From NCBI GenBank assembly GCA_023511325.1, contig JAIMBU010000118.1, positions 1-7,223 of the forward strand: a stretch of 7,223 nt of DNA. Reading direction: 5' to 3'. A model generated the notes under the pieces. That model was given only the letters and a program-made list of their open reading frames with translations. It was not told the origin of the DNA and ran no database searches. The position numbers were made by a program, and so were the translations under genes. This document shows, piece after piece, positions 1-5,461 of this stretch; position 1 is the first letter of the stretch; each line of letters starts with the position of its first letter. The stretch comes from Gorillibacterium sp. (GTDB taxonomy: Bacteria; Bacillota; Bacilli; Paenibacillales; NBRC-103111).

Positions 1-31
1 GTAGAAAAGATATGACGCAATAAACGAAAAT

Positions 32-93
32 GGAATGAACGTCAACAGCCCCGATACCCGGCAAAGCCAGATGGTCGGGGCTGCTGTCATTCC
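32..93 (-). terminator. Hairpin terminator downstream of the solute-binding lipoprotein gene
   Basis: A 9-bp GC-rich stem, CAGCCCCGA (46-54) with TCGGGGCTG (75-83), sits just past the stop codon of the lipoprotein gene. An outer 7-bp arm pair (GGAATGA 32-38, TCATTCC 87-93) extends it across an asymmetric internal loop. On the minus strand it is followed by ATTTTCGTTTATT, an interrupted T-run, so intrinsic termination is likely but not textbook. It suggests that no permease gene follows on the same transcript, at least not with full read-through. Confidence 0.6.
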
Positions 94-109
94 TGAGTTA
101 TAAGCTTTT

Positions 110-1021
110 TTATTGGTCAAACGTTAAGCCGAAATGCTCCTCAGCTAATTTTTGATAGGTACCATCTTGCTTCTTCTCCAAAATAATCTTGTCGATTGCA
201 TCCTTCAGCGCCTTATTATTTTTGCGAATCGGAATAGCTACGTCGGCTAAGGTATACGGTTCACCCGCGATTTCAATCGTGTTGCCTTTAGGGGCTGTTT
301 TCACATAATCCCCAGCAGCGTCCCGCCCGATAGCAACCACATCAATGCGCTTGTTGATCAAGTCGGCGAATAACTCTGTTTCCCCGGGATATGCTTTGAG
401 TTCTTTGAAGCCGCCAATGGTGTTGGCTACTTTCTCAGCTGTCGATCCAGCAATCGCACCGACAACCTTGCCCTTAATTTCGTTAATGCTAGCCACCTTA
501 TCTGTGGCTGCTTTATTGACGGCAGCAACTACACCATCACGGCCATAGGGCTCACTGAAATCAAGCGTCAGCTTGCGTTCCTCGGTTACATTCACACCAG
601 CAAACAGGATATCAAATTTATTAGCAAGCAGACCAGAGATGAGTCCAGCGAATTGCCCCGTGACAAATTCCGCTTTCACGCCAAGCCCTTCCGCAATAAT
701 ATTACCCCAATCGATATCGAAGCCGACTAGCTCATTCTTGTCATTATAGTAGTTAAAGGGGCGATAATTCCCACCGGTACCAATGACGATTTTACCAGCT
801 TTCTTAATGCTTTCTAGTGTGTTCTGATCAACTGTTGCATCGGCCGGGGCTACTGTCGTCACTGCGGCTGGAGCTGATGTTTCTGGTGAAGGGGATGTAG
901 ACGCAGCAGTTGCTTCTGAGGCAGGGGAAGCGGAGGCAGACGTCTCCGCTTTCTTGGCGCAGCCTGAACTGACAATAGCGAATACAAGTAGAAAAGAAAT
1001 AAATAAGGATGTCTTTTTCAT
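110..1021 (-). CDS. Polar amino-acid ABC transporter substrate-binding lipoprotein (SBP family 3)
   Basis: This is the extracytoplasmic ligand-binding subunit of an ABC importer, 303 aa, anchored to the outer face of the membrane. The N-terminus has a Lys-Lys start, a hydrophobic stretch (about residues 5-17) and a lipobox VSSGC with Cys21 as the lipidated residue. A Ser/Ala/Thr/Pro-rich linker follows (about 22-62). The binding domain (about 66-300) carries the family signature GFDIDWGNIIAEGLG near 100-114, then FDILFAGVNVTEER and LDFSEPYGRDG. The ATG at 1021 is preceded by GAGAGGA at good spacing. No permease or ATPase gene is in the window, so it is an orphan subunit or the last gene of a locus. 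Exact ligand cannot be read from the protein. The upstream Cys-rich leader ORF points to cystine, cysteine or another sulfur compound, which is inference. Family assignment is firm. Confidence 0.9.
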   Translation of the reverse strand: MKKTSLFISFLLVFAIVSSGCAKKAETSASASPASEATAASTSPSPETSAPAAVTTVAPADATVDQNTLESIKKAGKIVIGTGGNYRPFNYYNDKNELVGFDIDWGNIIAEGLGVKAEFVTGQFAGLISGLLANKFDILFAGVNVTEERKLTLDFSEPYGRDGVVAAVNKAATDKVASINEIKGKVVGAIAGSTAEKVANTIGGFKELKAYPGETELFADLINKRIDVVAIGRDAAGDYVKTAPKGNTIEIAGEPYTLADVAIPIRKNNKALKDAIDKIILEKKQDGTYQKLAEEHFGLTFDQ

Positions 1022-1038
1022 TGGTTGGATTCCTCTCT

Positions 1039-1100
1039 TGGTTGAAATATAGTTTGATCATTGAGTTTGATTAGAATGATATGTTGGGATGAATCAGGGA
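1039..1100 (-). promoter_or_regulatory. C-rich, G-poor leader tract (possible Rho-loading site)
   Basis: Read on the minus strand, the 62 nt from just after the three Cys codons of the leader ORF to just before the lipoprotein ribosome site contain 18 C and only 2 G, with almost no stable structure. This composition is what Rho utilisation sites look like. Its placement, exposed or masked depending on where a leader ribosome stops, would suit Rho-dependent attenuation. No intrinsic terminator is visible between leader and lipoprotein gene. The composition is observed; the role is inference. Confidence 0.35.
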
Positions 1101-1163
1101 GCAACAACAACGAGTATCACCTTTGCTTGCACGGATGCATGTTTGCTTCGTTACTTCTCTCAC
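1071..1163 (-). CDS. Putative cysteine-sensing leader peptide (30 aa, Cys9 and Cys19-20-21)
   Basis: This short ORF starts at a GTG preceded by GGAGGAG (1170-1176), eight bases from GGAGG to the start, one of the best ribosome sites in the window. It ends at TAA 49 nt before the lipoprotein start. The peptide is basic in its first half and contains the run GDTRCCCSL: codons 19-21 are TGT TGT TGC, and codon 9 is also Cys. It lies about 70 nt downstream of a near-consensus promoter and inside what would otherwise be a 210-nt untranslated leader. A tandem run of one rare amino acid in a short, well-initiated ORF ahead of an amino-acid uptake gene is the classic layout of an attenuator. Polycysteine leader ORFs controlling sulfur genes are known in mycobacteria. 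The peptide is more likely a ribosome-position sensor than a functional protein. The alternative is a coincidental ORF or a small metal-binding peptide. Confidence 0.65.
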   Translation of the reverse strand: MREVTKQTCIRASKGDTRCCCSLIHPNISF

Positions 1164-1181
1164 TTTTGTCTCCTCCAGGTG

Positions 1182-1223
1182 GTAATGTCAATTTTTTATC
1201 ACTAGGTGATAATTGACTATTAC
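1182..1223 (-). promoter_or_regulatory. Long inverted repeat / 5' UTR hairpin ahead of the leader ORF
   Basis: On the plus strand the arms read GTAAT-GTCAA-(TTTT)-TTATCAC, a TAG centre, then GTGATAA-TTGAC-(T)-ATTAC, giving 17 base pairs in three blocks. It lies between the predicted transcription start (about 1237) and the leader ribosome site (1170-1176). In RNA it forms a long AU-rich hairpin ending a few bases before that site. No T-run follows, so it is not a terminator. Its core TTATCAC-N3-GTGATAA is also a 17-bp palindrome that could bind a dimeric regulator as a downstream roadblock. Confidence 0.5.
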
Positions 1224-1243
1224 ATTCTATTTTTGTTTCACTC

Positions 1244-1273
1244 ATCATAATGCCTACTATTCCGTCGTGTCAA
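1244..1273 (-). promoter_or_regulatory. Sigma-A promoter for the leader peptide and lipoprotein transcript
   Basis: On the minus strand a perfect -35 box TTGACA (1268-1273) is separated by 18 bp from TATGAT (1244-1249), a 5/6 match to the -10 consensus. The start would fall near 1237, which places the hairpin, leader ribosome site, leader ORF and lipoprotein gene in order on one transcript. Two interleaved inverted repeats overlap the -35 region: ATTCC/GGAAT (1259-1281) and CGTCGT/ACGACG (1263-1289). Confidence 0.7.
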
Positions 1274-1345
1274 GTAGGAATTAACGACGCATGAACACCC
1301 TTTTCTATCATTACTAATTAGGCTTTTATCAGTCGATATAGACAG

Positions 1346-1381
1346 AGAAAAAGCGACTCCGGCTATAAAACCTGAGTCGCT
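1346..1381 (-). terminator. Intrinsic terminator of the mhq operon
   Basis: An 8-bp stem, AGCGACTC (1352-1359) with GAGTCGCT (1374-1381), is extended inward by two more G-C pairs after one mismatch. On the minus strand it is followed at once by TTTTTCTC. It lies 127 bp past the hydrolase stop codon and ends the three-gene operon, insulating the promoter of the lipoprotein gene further on. The stretch 1382-1508 between gene and terminator shows no ORF with a ribosome site and no clear structure. Confidence 0.85.
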
Positions 1382-1508
1382 AATTAGCTAAAGGTTATTC
1401 GCTGATTCTTGTTCATTCGCATGTAACATTAACCATATAAAAACTGATTTTCACGATATCATCTGCGTTGCCGGAGTAGATGCTCTTTCCAACGTTAGGG
1501 TCCAGCTG

Positions 1509-2126
1509 TTAGGATTCAGTATCCAGGTGTCCAGTCAGCCAGTCGATGGCGACAGTGATCTCATCACTGGTCACCCGATGACCTTCATGCCCCCAGAATA
1601 GCTCAACGTTGGCTCCGGAGTGCTGCAACAGGCTAGCAAGTTCCCTAGTTTCTGTTGGCGAGCAGAGGGGATCATTGCTTCCGGCTCCAATAAAGACAGG
1701 AACGCCGGTTAAGTCAGGTAAATCAATTCCGCGCCGGGGTACCATTGGATGGAAGAGAATAGCACCTTTAAGCGATCCTTGGTGATGAAACAACAGGCTT
1801 CCCGCGATGTTGGCTCCGTTGGAGTAGCCAACAGCCCAAACGTTTGAACGGTCAAAGCCATATAGCTCGGCAGCTTCGTCGATATATTCGTGAAGCTCGT
1901 TCGTGCGGTAGATCAAATTCTCTTGATCGAATACACCTTCTTCAAGCCGCTTAAAGAAGCGAGTCATACCACGCTCAAGCTCCTGTCCCCGAACGCCAAG
2001 TAGAGAGGCGTCGGGAGCAAGGCTACGTCCGAGTTCCAACAAATCGGTTTCAGTTCCACCGGTGCCATGGAGCAGGAGCAAGGTTGGTCCTTGCGCGCTA
2101 CTACCTTGCTCAAAGCGATCAATCAT
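1509..2126 (-). CDS. mhqD: Alpha/beta hydrolase, MhqD-like carboxylesterase/phospholipase family
   Basis: A 205-aa cytoplasmic serine hydrolase of the small carboxylesterase type, close to the roughly 200 aa usual for MhqD. Visible features are the oxyanion-loop motif LLLLHGTGG (16-24), nucleophile elbow GYSNG with Ser102, an acid in GSNDPLCSP (Asp152), and the catalytic His in GHEGHRVT (His183 most likely). There is no signal peptide. Its ATG overlaps the dioxygenase stop as ATGA, with GGGAGGG ten bases upstream, so the two are translationally coupled. In the MhqR regulon such hydrolases are induced with ring-cleaving dioxygenases by catechol and quinones. The exact substrate, presumably an ester or ring-opened product, is not established. 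Recognition rests on fold motifs plus operon context. Confidence 0.85.
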   Translation of the reverse strand: MIDRFEQGSSAQGPTLLLLHGTGGTETDLLELGRSLAPDASLLGVRGQELERGMTRFFKRLEEGVFDQENLIYRTNELHEYIDEAAELYGFDRSNVWAVGYSNGANIAGSLLFHHQGSLKGAILFHPMVPRRGIDLPDLTGVPVFIGAGSNDPLCSPTETRELASLLQHSGANVELFWGHEGHRVTSDEITVAIDWLTGHLDTES

Positions 2127-3118
2127 GCCATTTCACCCTCCCTCGGTAGTGGTAGAGATGTATCGAGTGGCTTTAGATTTGCTTCAATGGAAGCACGCTG
2201 TGACTCAAGAAAAGGGGGCAGAGACAGTGCTTCTCCAAGACGCTCAAGAGGTTCATCCGTAGCGAATCCGGGACCATCCGTCGCAAGCTCAAAGAGAATA
2301 CCATTCGGCTCACGGAAATAGAGGGAACGGAAGTAGAACCGATCGACAAAACCAGAGTTTCGCAAGCTGTTGTGGTTTAAGACATCCAGCCATGCCAGTA
2401 GCTCTTCCTTATCCTCCACGCGGAAAGCGACATGGTGGACACCACCTTTACCAAGTCGAGCCGGGGGTAGGTCGTTGCGCGATTCAACCTGAACCTCAGC
2501 ACCAGATCCACCCTCCCCTGTCTGGAGCACGATGATGTCCGGCTGTCCTGGTACAAAAGCGGGATAACGTCCCGTCTCTGTAAAGCCGAGCATCGCCAGT
2601 ACACGGATAGTCGATTCAGGATCTCTTACTGTAAGCTTGACTGGGCCCAAACCGATAATACCAAACTCAACAGGAACCGGACTCCGATCCCAGGGAATTC
2701 CGCCGGCTACGCCTTGATTCTGCTGATCCGAAACAAGAATGAGCGGTTGCATCTCAGGATCTTGAAAAAAGATGACGTTGCGTCCCGCGTAGGAGGTAAT
2801 CGGTGCATGCAGCACATTCTGCTCCGTGAAGCGGTGCTCCCAATACTGGAGCGCTGCATCACTGGCTACACGCAATGAAGTTGCGGAAATACTGCCTACT
2901 CCCTCACGGTTCTGACCCACATGAAGGAAATCGAAGAAAGTCAGCTCTGTTCCCGGGTTGCCACGTTCATCGCCATAAAATAAATGATAAGCCGTGGTAT
3001 CATCCTGATTAACTGTTTTCTTAACCAAGCGGAGGCCAAGAACTTTAGTGTAGAAAGTGTAGTTGTCCTTTACAGAGCCGGTCATGGCTGATATGTGATG
3101 AATTCCTTTTACATTCAT
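2123..3118 (-). CDS. mhqO: Ring-cleaving dioxygenase, MhqO/MhqA-like, two VOC domains
   Basis: A 331-aa cytoplasmic, metal-dependent (probably Fe2+) extradiol-type dioxygenase of the glyoxalase/VOC superfamily, expected to open hydroquinone or catechol rings. The first VOC unit begins GIHHISAM (His7/His8) and the second contains GGVHHVAFRV (His228/His229). The closing metal-ligand strand reads PNGILFELATDGPGF with Glu277, so the 2-His-1-Glu set is intact. I chose the ATG at 3118 because TAAGGAAGG sits ten bases upstream and the protein then starts directly at the conserved MNVKGIHHIS; a start at 3160 would add 14 unrelated residues and overlap the regulator gene. Length is slightly above the roughly 312-316 aa of the Bacillus proteins because of a C-terminal tail. 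MhqO, MhqA and MhqE paralogues cannot be told apart here. Confidence 0.88.
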   Translation of the reverse strand: MNVKGIHHISAMTGSVKDNYTFYTKVLGLRLVKKTVNQDDTTAYHLFYGDERGNPGTELTFFDFLHVGQNREGVGSISATSLRVASDAALQYWEHRFTEQNVLHAPITSYAGRNVIFFQDPEMQPLILVSDQQNQGVAGGIPWDRSPVPVEFGIIGLGPVKLTVRDPESTIRVLAMLGFTETGRYPAFVPGQPDIIVLQTGEGGSGAEVQVESRNDLPPARLGKGGVHHVAFRVEDKEELLAWLDVLNHNSLRNSGFVDRFYFRSLYFREPNGILFELATDGPGFATDEPLERLGEALSLPPFLESQRASIEANLKPLDTSLPLPREGEMA

Positions 3119-3134
3119 GATAATCGCACCTTCC

Positions 3135-3599
3135 TTAACGTAGTTTTTTGAGTAGTTCAAGAAATTGCTTCTGTTCTTCCATGGTCAGGCTGCTGAATTT
3201 AGCAGCTTGGAAATGCTCCTGGAGGGGAACCACTTCCTCATATAACTTTTTACCTGCTTCCGTAAGCGATACATATTTGGTTTTCCATTGTTGTTCACGC
3301 GAGAGGACACCTTGTGCTTCAGCCTTGACAAGCAACTGAGTAATATTGCCTTTAGTTACGACAAGCTTGTCAGCGAGCTCTTGCTGAGTAATCCTACCTG
3401 CTCCTCCGACTTGAGCCAGAATATCGAATTGCGCTGCCGTCATGTTCCACTGACTTAGATGCTGATTGGTTTGGCGAATGCTCTGGTTGTAGAAGCGAGC
3501 AAGTCGAAACCAGAGCAGCACTCCGCGACGTTCGTCCTGCTTCGATAAAGCAGGGGGCTGTACGATCACGTGGGGAAGGGCTTCGCTGTGCTCGGTCAT
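3135..3599 (-). CDS. mhqR: MarR-family repressor, MhqR-like
   Basis: A 154-aa winged-helix repressor, first gene of the operon. The dimerisation helix is around 27-50, followed by the DNA-binding part: helix-turn-helix about 70-96 (TQQELADKLVVTKGNITQLL) and the wing about 98-114 ending VSLTEAGKKL. GGAGGAG (3607-3613) is seven bases ahead of the ATG. The protein has no cysteine at all, so it cannot sense quinones through a thiol switch. This fits non-covalent ligand binding as reported for MhqR proteins. The wing reads REQQWKTK, without the usual Asp-x-Arg motif of MarR wings. It probably represses its own operon through the tandem palindromes just upstream. Assignment as MhqR rests on family plus the dioxygenase/hydrolase partners; the MarR fold itself is certain. 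Confidence 0.85.
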   Translation of the reverse strand: MTEHSEALPHVIVQPPALSKQDERRGVLLWFRLARFYNQSIRQTNQHLSQWNMTAAQFDILAQVGGAGRITQQELADKLVVTKGNITQLLVKAEAQGVLSREQQWKTKYVSLTEAGKKLYEEVVPLQEHFQAAKFSSLTMEEQKQFLELLKKLR

Positions 3600-3637
3600 G
3601 GACAGTCTCCTCCTATTTCTATGGTTGAGATTAATTA

Positions 3638-3679
3638 TCAGTTTAGTATTAAACTAACATAAGTTTAATACTAAACTGA
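3638..3679. promoter_or_regulatory. Tandem MarR-type operator (two AGTTTA-N4-TAAACT boxes)
   Basis: Box 1 is AGTTTAGTATTAAACT (3640-3655) and box 2 is AGTTTAATACTAAACT (3662-3677). Each is a palindrome with 6-bp arms and a 4-bp spacer. Their spacers are reverse complements (GTAT/ATAC), so the pair also forms one larger perfect inverted repeat with 18-bp arms (3638-3655, 3662-3679) and a 6-bp centre. Centre-to-centre distance is 22 bp, about two helical turns, so two dimers would bind the same face. It lies 39-80 bp ahead of the regulator start codon and overlaps the probable promoter. The motif differs from the published B. subtilis MhqR operator as I remember it. Confidence 0.8.
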
Positions 3680-3690
3680 ATAAAATGCAA
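3662..3690 (-). promoter_or_regulatory. Possible promoter of the mhqR-mhqO-mhqD operon
   Basis: On the minus strand TTGCAT (3685-3690) is followed after 17 bp by TAAACT (3662-3667). These are only 3/6 and 4/6 matches, but the position puts the -10 box inside operator box 2 and the start inside or next to box 1, which would explain repression by steric block. A weaker alternative uses GATAAT near 3634-3639 as -10. The choice is uncertain. Confidence 0.4.
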
Positions 3691-3749
3691 ACCTTAATTG
3701 TTCTAGCAGGCAAATCTTCATATGCCTAAAGTATGTAGGGATTCTTAAT

Positions 3750-3764
3750 TGAAAATCATTATCA
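3750..3764. promoter_or_regulatory. Fur-box-like operator upstream of the desaturase
   Basis: TGAAAATCATTATCA matches the Bacillus 7-1-7 Fur box TGATAATnATTATCA at 14 of the 15 positions, counting the free centre. It fits the related PerR (TTATAATnATTATAA) and Zur (TCGTAATnATTACGA) boxes less well. It ends 12 bp upstream of the -10 box at 3777, i.e. across the -35 region, where a bound repressor would block polymerase. No site of this quality was noticed elsewhere in the window. Confidence 0.6.
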
Positions 3765-3776
3765 TCGATTTTGTAG

Positions 3777-3782
3777 TATAAT
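3777..3782 (+). promoter_or_regulatory. -10 box of the desaturase promoter
   Basis: A perfect TATAAT lies 40 bp ahead of the desaturase start codon. No good -35 hexamer is found at 16-18 bp (that region is covered by the Fur-like box); TTGAAA at 3749-3754 is 22 bp away, which is too far. The promoter may need an activator or be intrinsically weak. Confidence 0.6.
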
Positions 3783-3822
3783 AAAGGTTCAACAACGAGT
3801 TTAGAGAGGATGAACGTTAAGG

Positions 3823-4842
3823 ATGTCCCATGAGGAACAGGTTGAATGGCGTAAAGATATTGCCCCATACGAAAAGTCACATTTGAAATCAAGTATCTGG
3901 CAGATGATAAACACCCTTGTCCCGTTCTTTATGCTTTGGTATCTTGCGTTTCTTAGCTTGTCCGTATCCTACTTGCTCACTCTGGCCTTGACTGTTCCTG
4001 CTGCTGGCTTTCTGGTACGGACATTTATTATCTGTCACGACTGTTGCCACCAATCCTTTTTCAAGAATCGAAGGGCCAATGCGATCGTAGGAACGATTAC
4101 AGGCATTCTCACTTGCGTTCCCTATTACCAATGGAGACACAGTCACTCCGTGCATCATGCCACGAGTGGTAATCTAAATAAACGGGGAACAGGGGATATA
4201 TGGACGCTTACAGTGACGGAATATGTAGCTTCAACGCCACTTCAGCGACTGGTTTACCGGCTGTACCGGAATCCCTTTATTCTGTTTACGATCGGGCCGA
4301 TATATATTTTCTTGATCAATTACCGCTTCAATCGTAAAGGAGCCCGGACCAAGGAGCGAATGAATACGTATATAACCAATGTTGGCATCTGGGGCTTGGC
4401 TGCATTACTCTCATGGACCCTTGGCTGGCAGACGTTTCTACTCATTCAAGCTCCCATCTTTTTCTTCTCAGCTGCCGCTGGTATCTGGCTGTTCTATGTC
4501 CAACATCAGTTTGAAGATACCTATTATGAGCAAGAAGAGGATTGGGATTATGTAAAAGCCGCTCTTGAGGGAAGCTCGTTCTATAGACTACCTAAGCTTC
4601 TCCATTGGATCACAGGAAATATTGGTTTCCATCATATTCACCACCTGAGTCCTCGGGTACCGAACTACTATCTTCAAGCCGCCCATCAGAGTAATGCTCT
4701 GCTTCAAGCGGCTAAATCGATTACGCTACTTGCCAGCCTGCGATCTCTGCGCTTTCGTTTGTGGAGTGAGCAAAAGAAAAGGTTTATTGGTTTCAGAGAA
4801 GTCGGACGTTTACCAGCTGTAAGCAAAGAGAATGTAAAATAA
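3823..4842 (+). CDS. des: Membrane acyl-lipid fatty acid desaturase, Des-like
   Basis: A 339-aa integral membrane di-iron enzyme that introduces a double bond into membrane lipid acyl chains; B. subtilis Des is of similar length. All three histidine boxes are present: HDCCH (72-76), HSVHH (108-112) and HHIHH (270-274, followed by LSPRVPNYYL). Hydrophobic segments lie at about 27-50, 52-70, 85-100, 150-166, 185-200 and 204-226. The ATG at 3823 has AGAGGA 12 bases upstream, slightly far. A 7-codon out-of-frame ATG ORF (3810-3833) overlaps the start, probably by chance. The gene diverges from the mhq operon and its promoter carries a Fur-like box; no DesK/DesR two-component pair is in the window. 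ypsA follows after 28 bp with no terminator. The family is certain; double-bond position and electron donor are unknown. Confidence 0.92.
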   Translation: MSHEEQVEWRKDIAPYEKSHLKSSIWQMINTLVPFFMLWYLAFLSLSVSYLLTLALTVPAAGFLVRTFIICHDCCHQSFFKNRRANAIVGTITGILTCVPYYQWRHSHSVHHATSGNLNKRGTGDIWTLTVTEYVASTPLQRLVYRLYRNPFILFTIGPIYIFLINYRFNRKGARTKERMNTYITNVGIWGLAALLSWTLGWQTFLLIQAPIFFFSAAAGIWLFYVQHQFEDTYYEQEEDWDYVKAALEGSSFYRLPKLLHWITGNIGFHHIHHLSPRVPNYYLQAAHQSNALLQAAKSITLLASLRSLRFRLWSEQKKRFIGFREVGRLPAVSKENVK

Positions 4843-4870
4843 AATTTGGTAAGCTGATAAAGGATTGATT

Positions 4871-5434
4871 ATGAAAAACATACTCGTAACAGGCTATCGC
4901 GCTCATGAGCTCGGTATTAGCAATCAAAAGCATCAAGGTATTACCTACATCAAAAAGGCCATCGCTGCCCAATTAATTCCACTGATTGAAGACGGTTTAG
5001 CTTGGGTGATTACTCCCGGGCAGTATGGTGTTGACCTGTGGGCTTGCGAGGTTGGGCTAGAGCTTAAAAAGCAATATCCCCACTTGAAGGTAGCCATCCT
5101 TGCTGCTTACAGTAATCCGGAAGCGAAGTGGAAGGAAGATAAGCAAAATTATTACCGCCAAATCGTCCAAACAGTGGATTATTATGGGTTAGTTAGCAAA
5201 GAGCCCTACAGTGGTATTTGGCAGCTGCGAGCAAGAGATGATCTGCTATTTAAGAAAACGGACGGGATGCTGCTGTTCTACGATGAAGAGGCAGGCGAAG
5301 CAAGTCCCCGATACTTTAAGGAGCGAGCTCTCAAGCTGCAGCAGCAAACCGGCTATCGCTTACTGACGATCCAAGCTGAGGATATTCAAAATATTGCAGA
5401 TGATGAGCAGATGAATCAATATGAGCAAGGATGA
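4871..5434 (+). CDS. ypsA: YpsA-family SLOG-domain protein (DUF1273)
   Basis: A 187-aa cytoplasmic Rossmann-like protein of the SLOG superfamily (related to DprA and LOG nucleotide-binding proteins), against about 180 aa in B. subtilis. YpsA is linked to cell-division control in Firmicutes. It opens with the family start MKNILVTGYRAHELGI, then has the nucleotide-binding turn TPGQYGVDLWACE (48-60), followed by LKVAILAAY and KTDGMLLFYD. I chose the ATG at 4871 because AAAGGA lies six bases upstream; a TTG two codons earlier is less likely. Residue 55 is Asp where, as I recall, B. subtilis has the functionally important Glu55 in GVELW; Gly53 is kept. It follows the desaturase by 28 bp and is probably co-transcribed. 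Family recognition is firm, the biochemical activity is unknown. Confidence 0.9.
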   Translation: MKNILVTGYRAHELGISNQKHQGITYIKKAIAAQLIPLIEDGLAWVITPGQYGVDLWACEVGLELKKQYPHLKVAILAAYSNPEAKWKEDKQNYYRQIVQTVDYYGLVSKEPYSGIWQLRARDDLLFKKTDGMLLFYDEEAGEASPRYFKERALKLQQQTGYRLLTIQAEDIQNIADDEQMNQYEQG

Positions 5435-5461
5435 ACGTTCTCGTTTGGTAGAATGCTTATC

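Noticed and set aside
828..1061. Minus-strand ORF of 77 aa overlapping the lipoprotein start in another frame
   Set aside because: It has no clear ribosome site of its own (its ATG is inside the leader-gene gap), and its sequence is an out-of-frame reading of the Ser/Ala/Pro-rich linker.
1057..1080. Hairpin ATCATT/AATGAT across the leader stop codon
   Set aside because: Only six A/T-rich pairs with a 12-nt loop, too weak alone to propose a switch.
1213..1249. Plus-strand promoter starting with TTGACT
   Set aside because: The nearest -10-like box (CATAAT) is 27 bp away, and no plus-strand gene follows.
1022..1273. T-box, SAM (S-box) or other known riboswitch in the lipoprotein leader
   Set aside because: I could not find a T-box motif, specifier loop, S-box core or a terminator/antiterminator pair; the leader ORF explains the long 5' region better.
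2062..2321. Plus-strand ORFs of 66 and 84 aa opposite the hydrolase/dioxygenase junction
   Set aside because: They lie antisense to two clearly recognised genes and lack ribosome sites; they are frame shadows.
3749..3754. TTGAAA as -35 box of the desaturase promoter
   Set aside because: Spacing to TATAAT is 22 bp, outside the usable range.
3810..3833. 7-codon ATG ORF overlapping the desaturase start
   Set aside because: Its only Shine-Dalgarno-like sequence directly touches the ATG, which is too close to work well, and it contains no codon run that suggests sensing.
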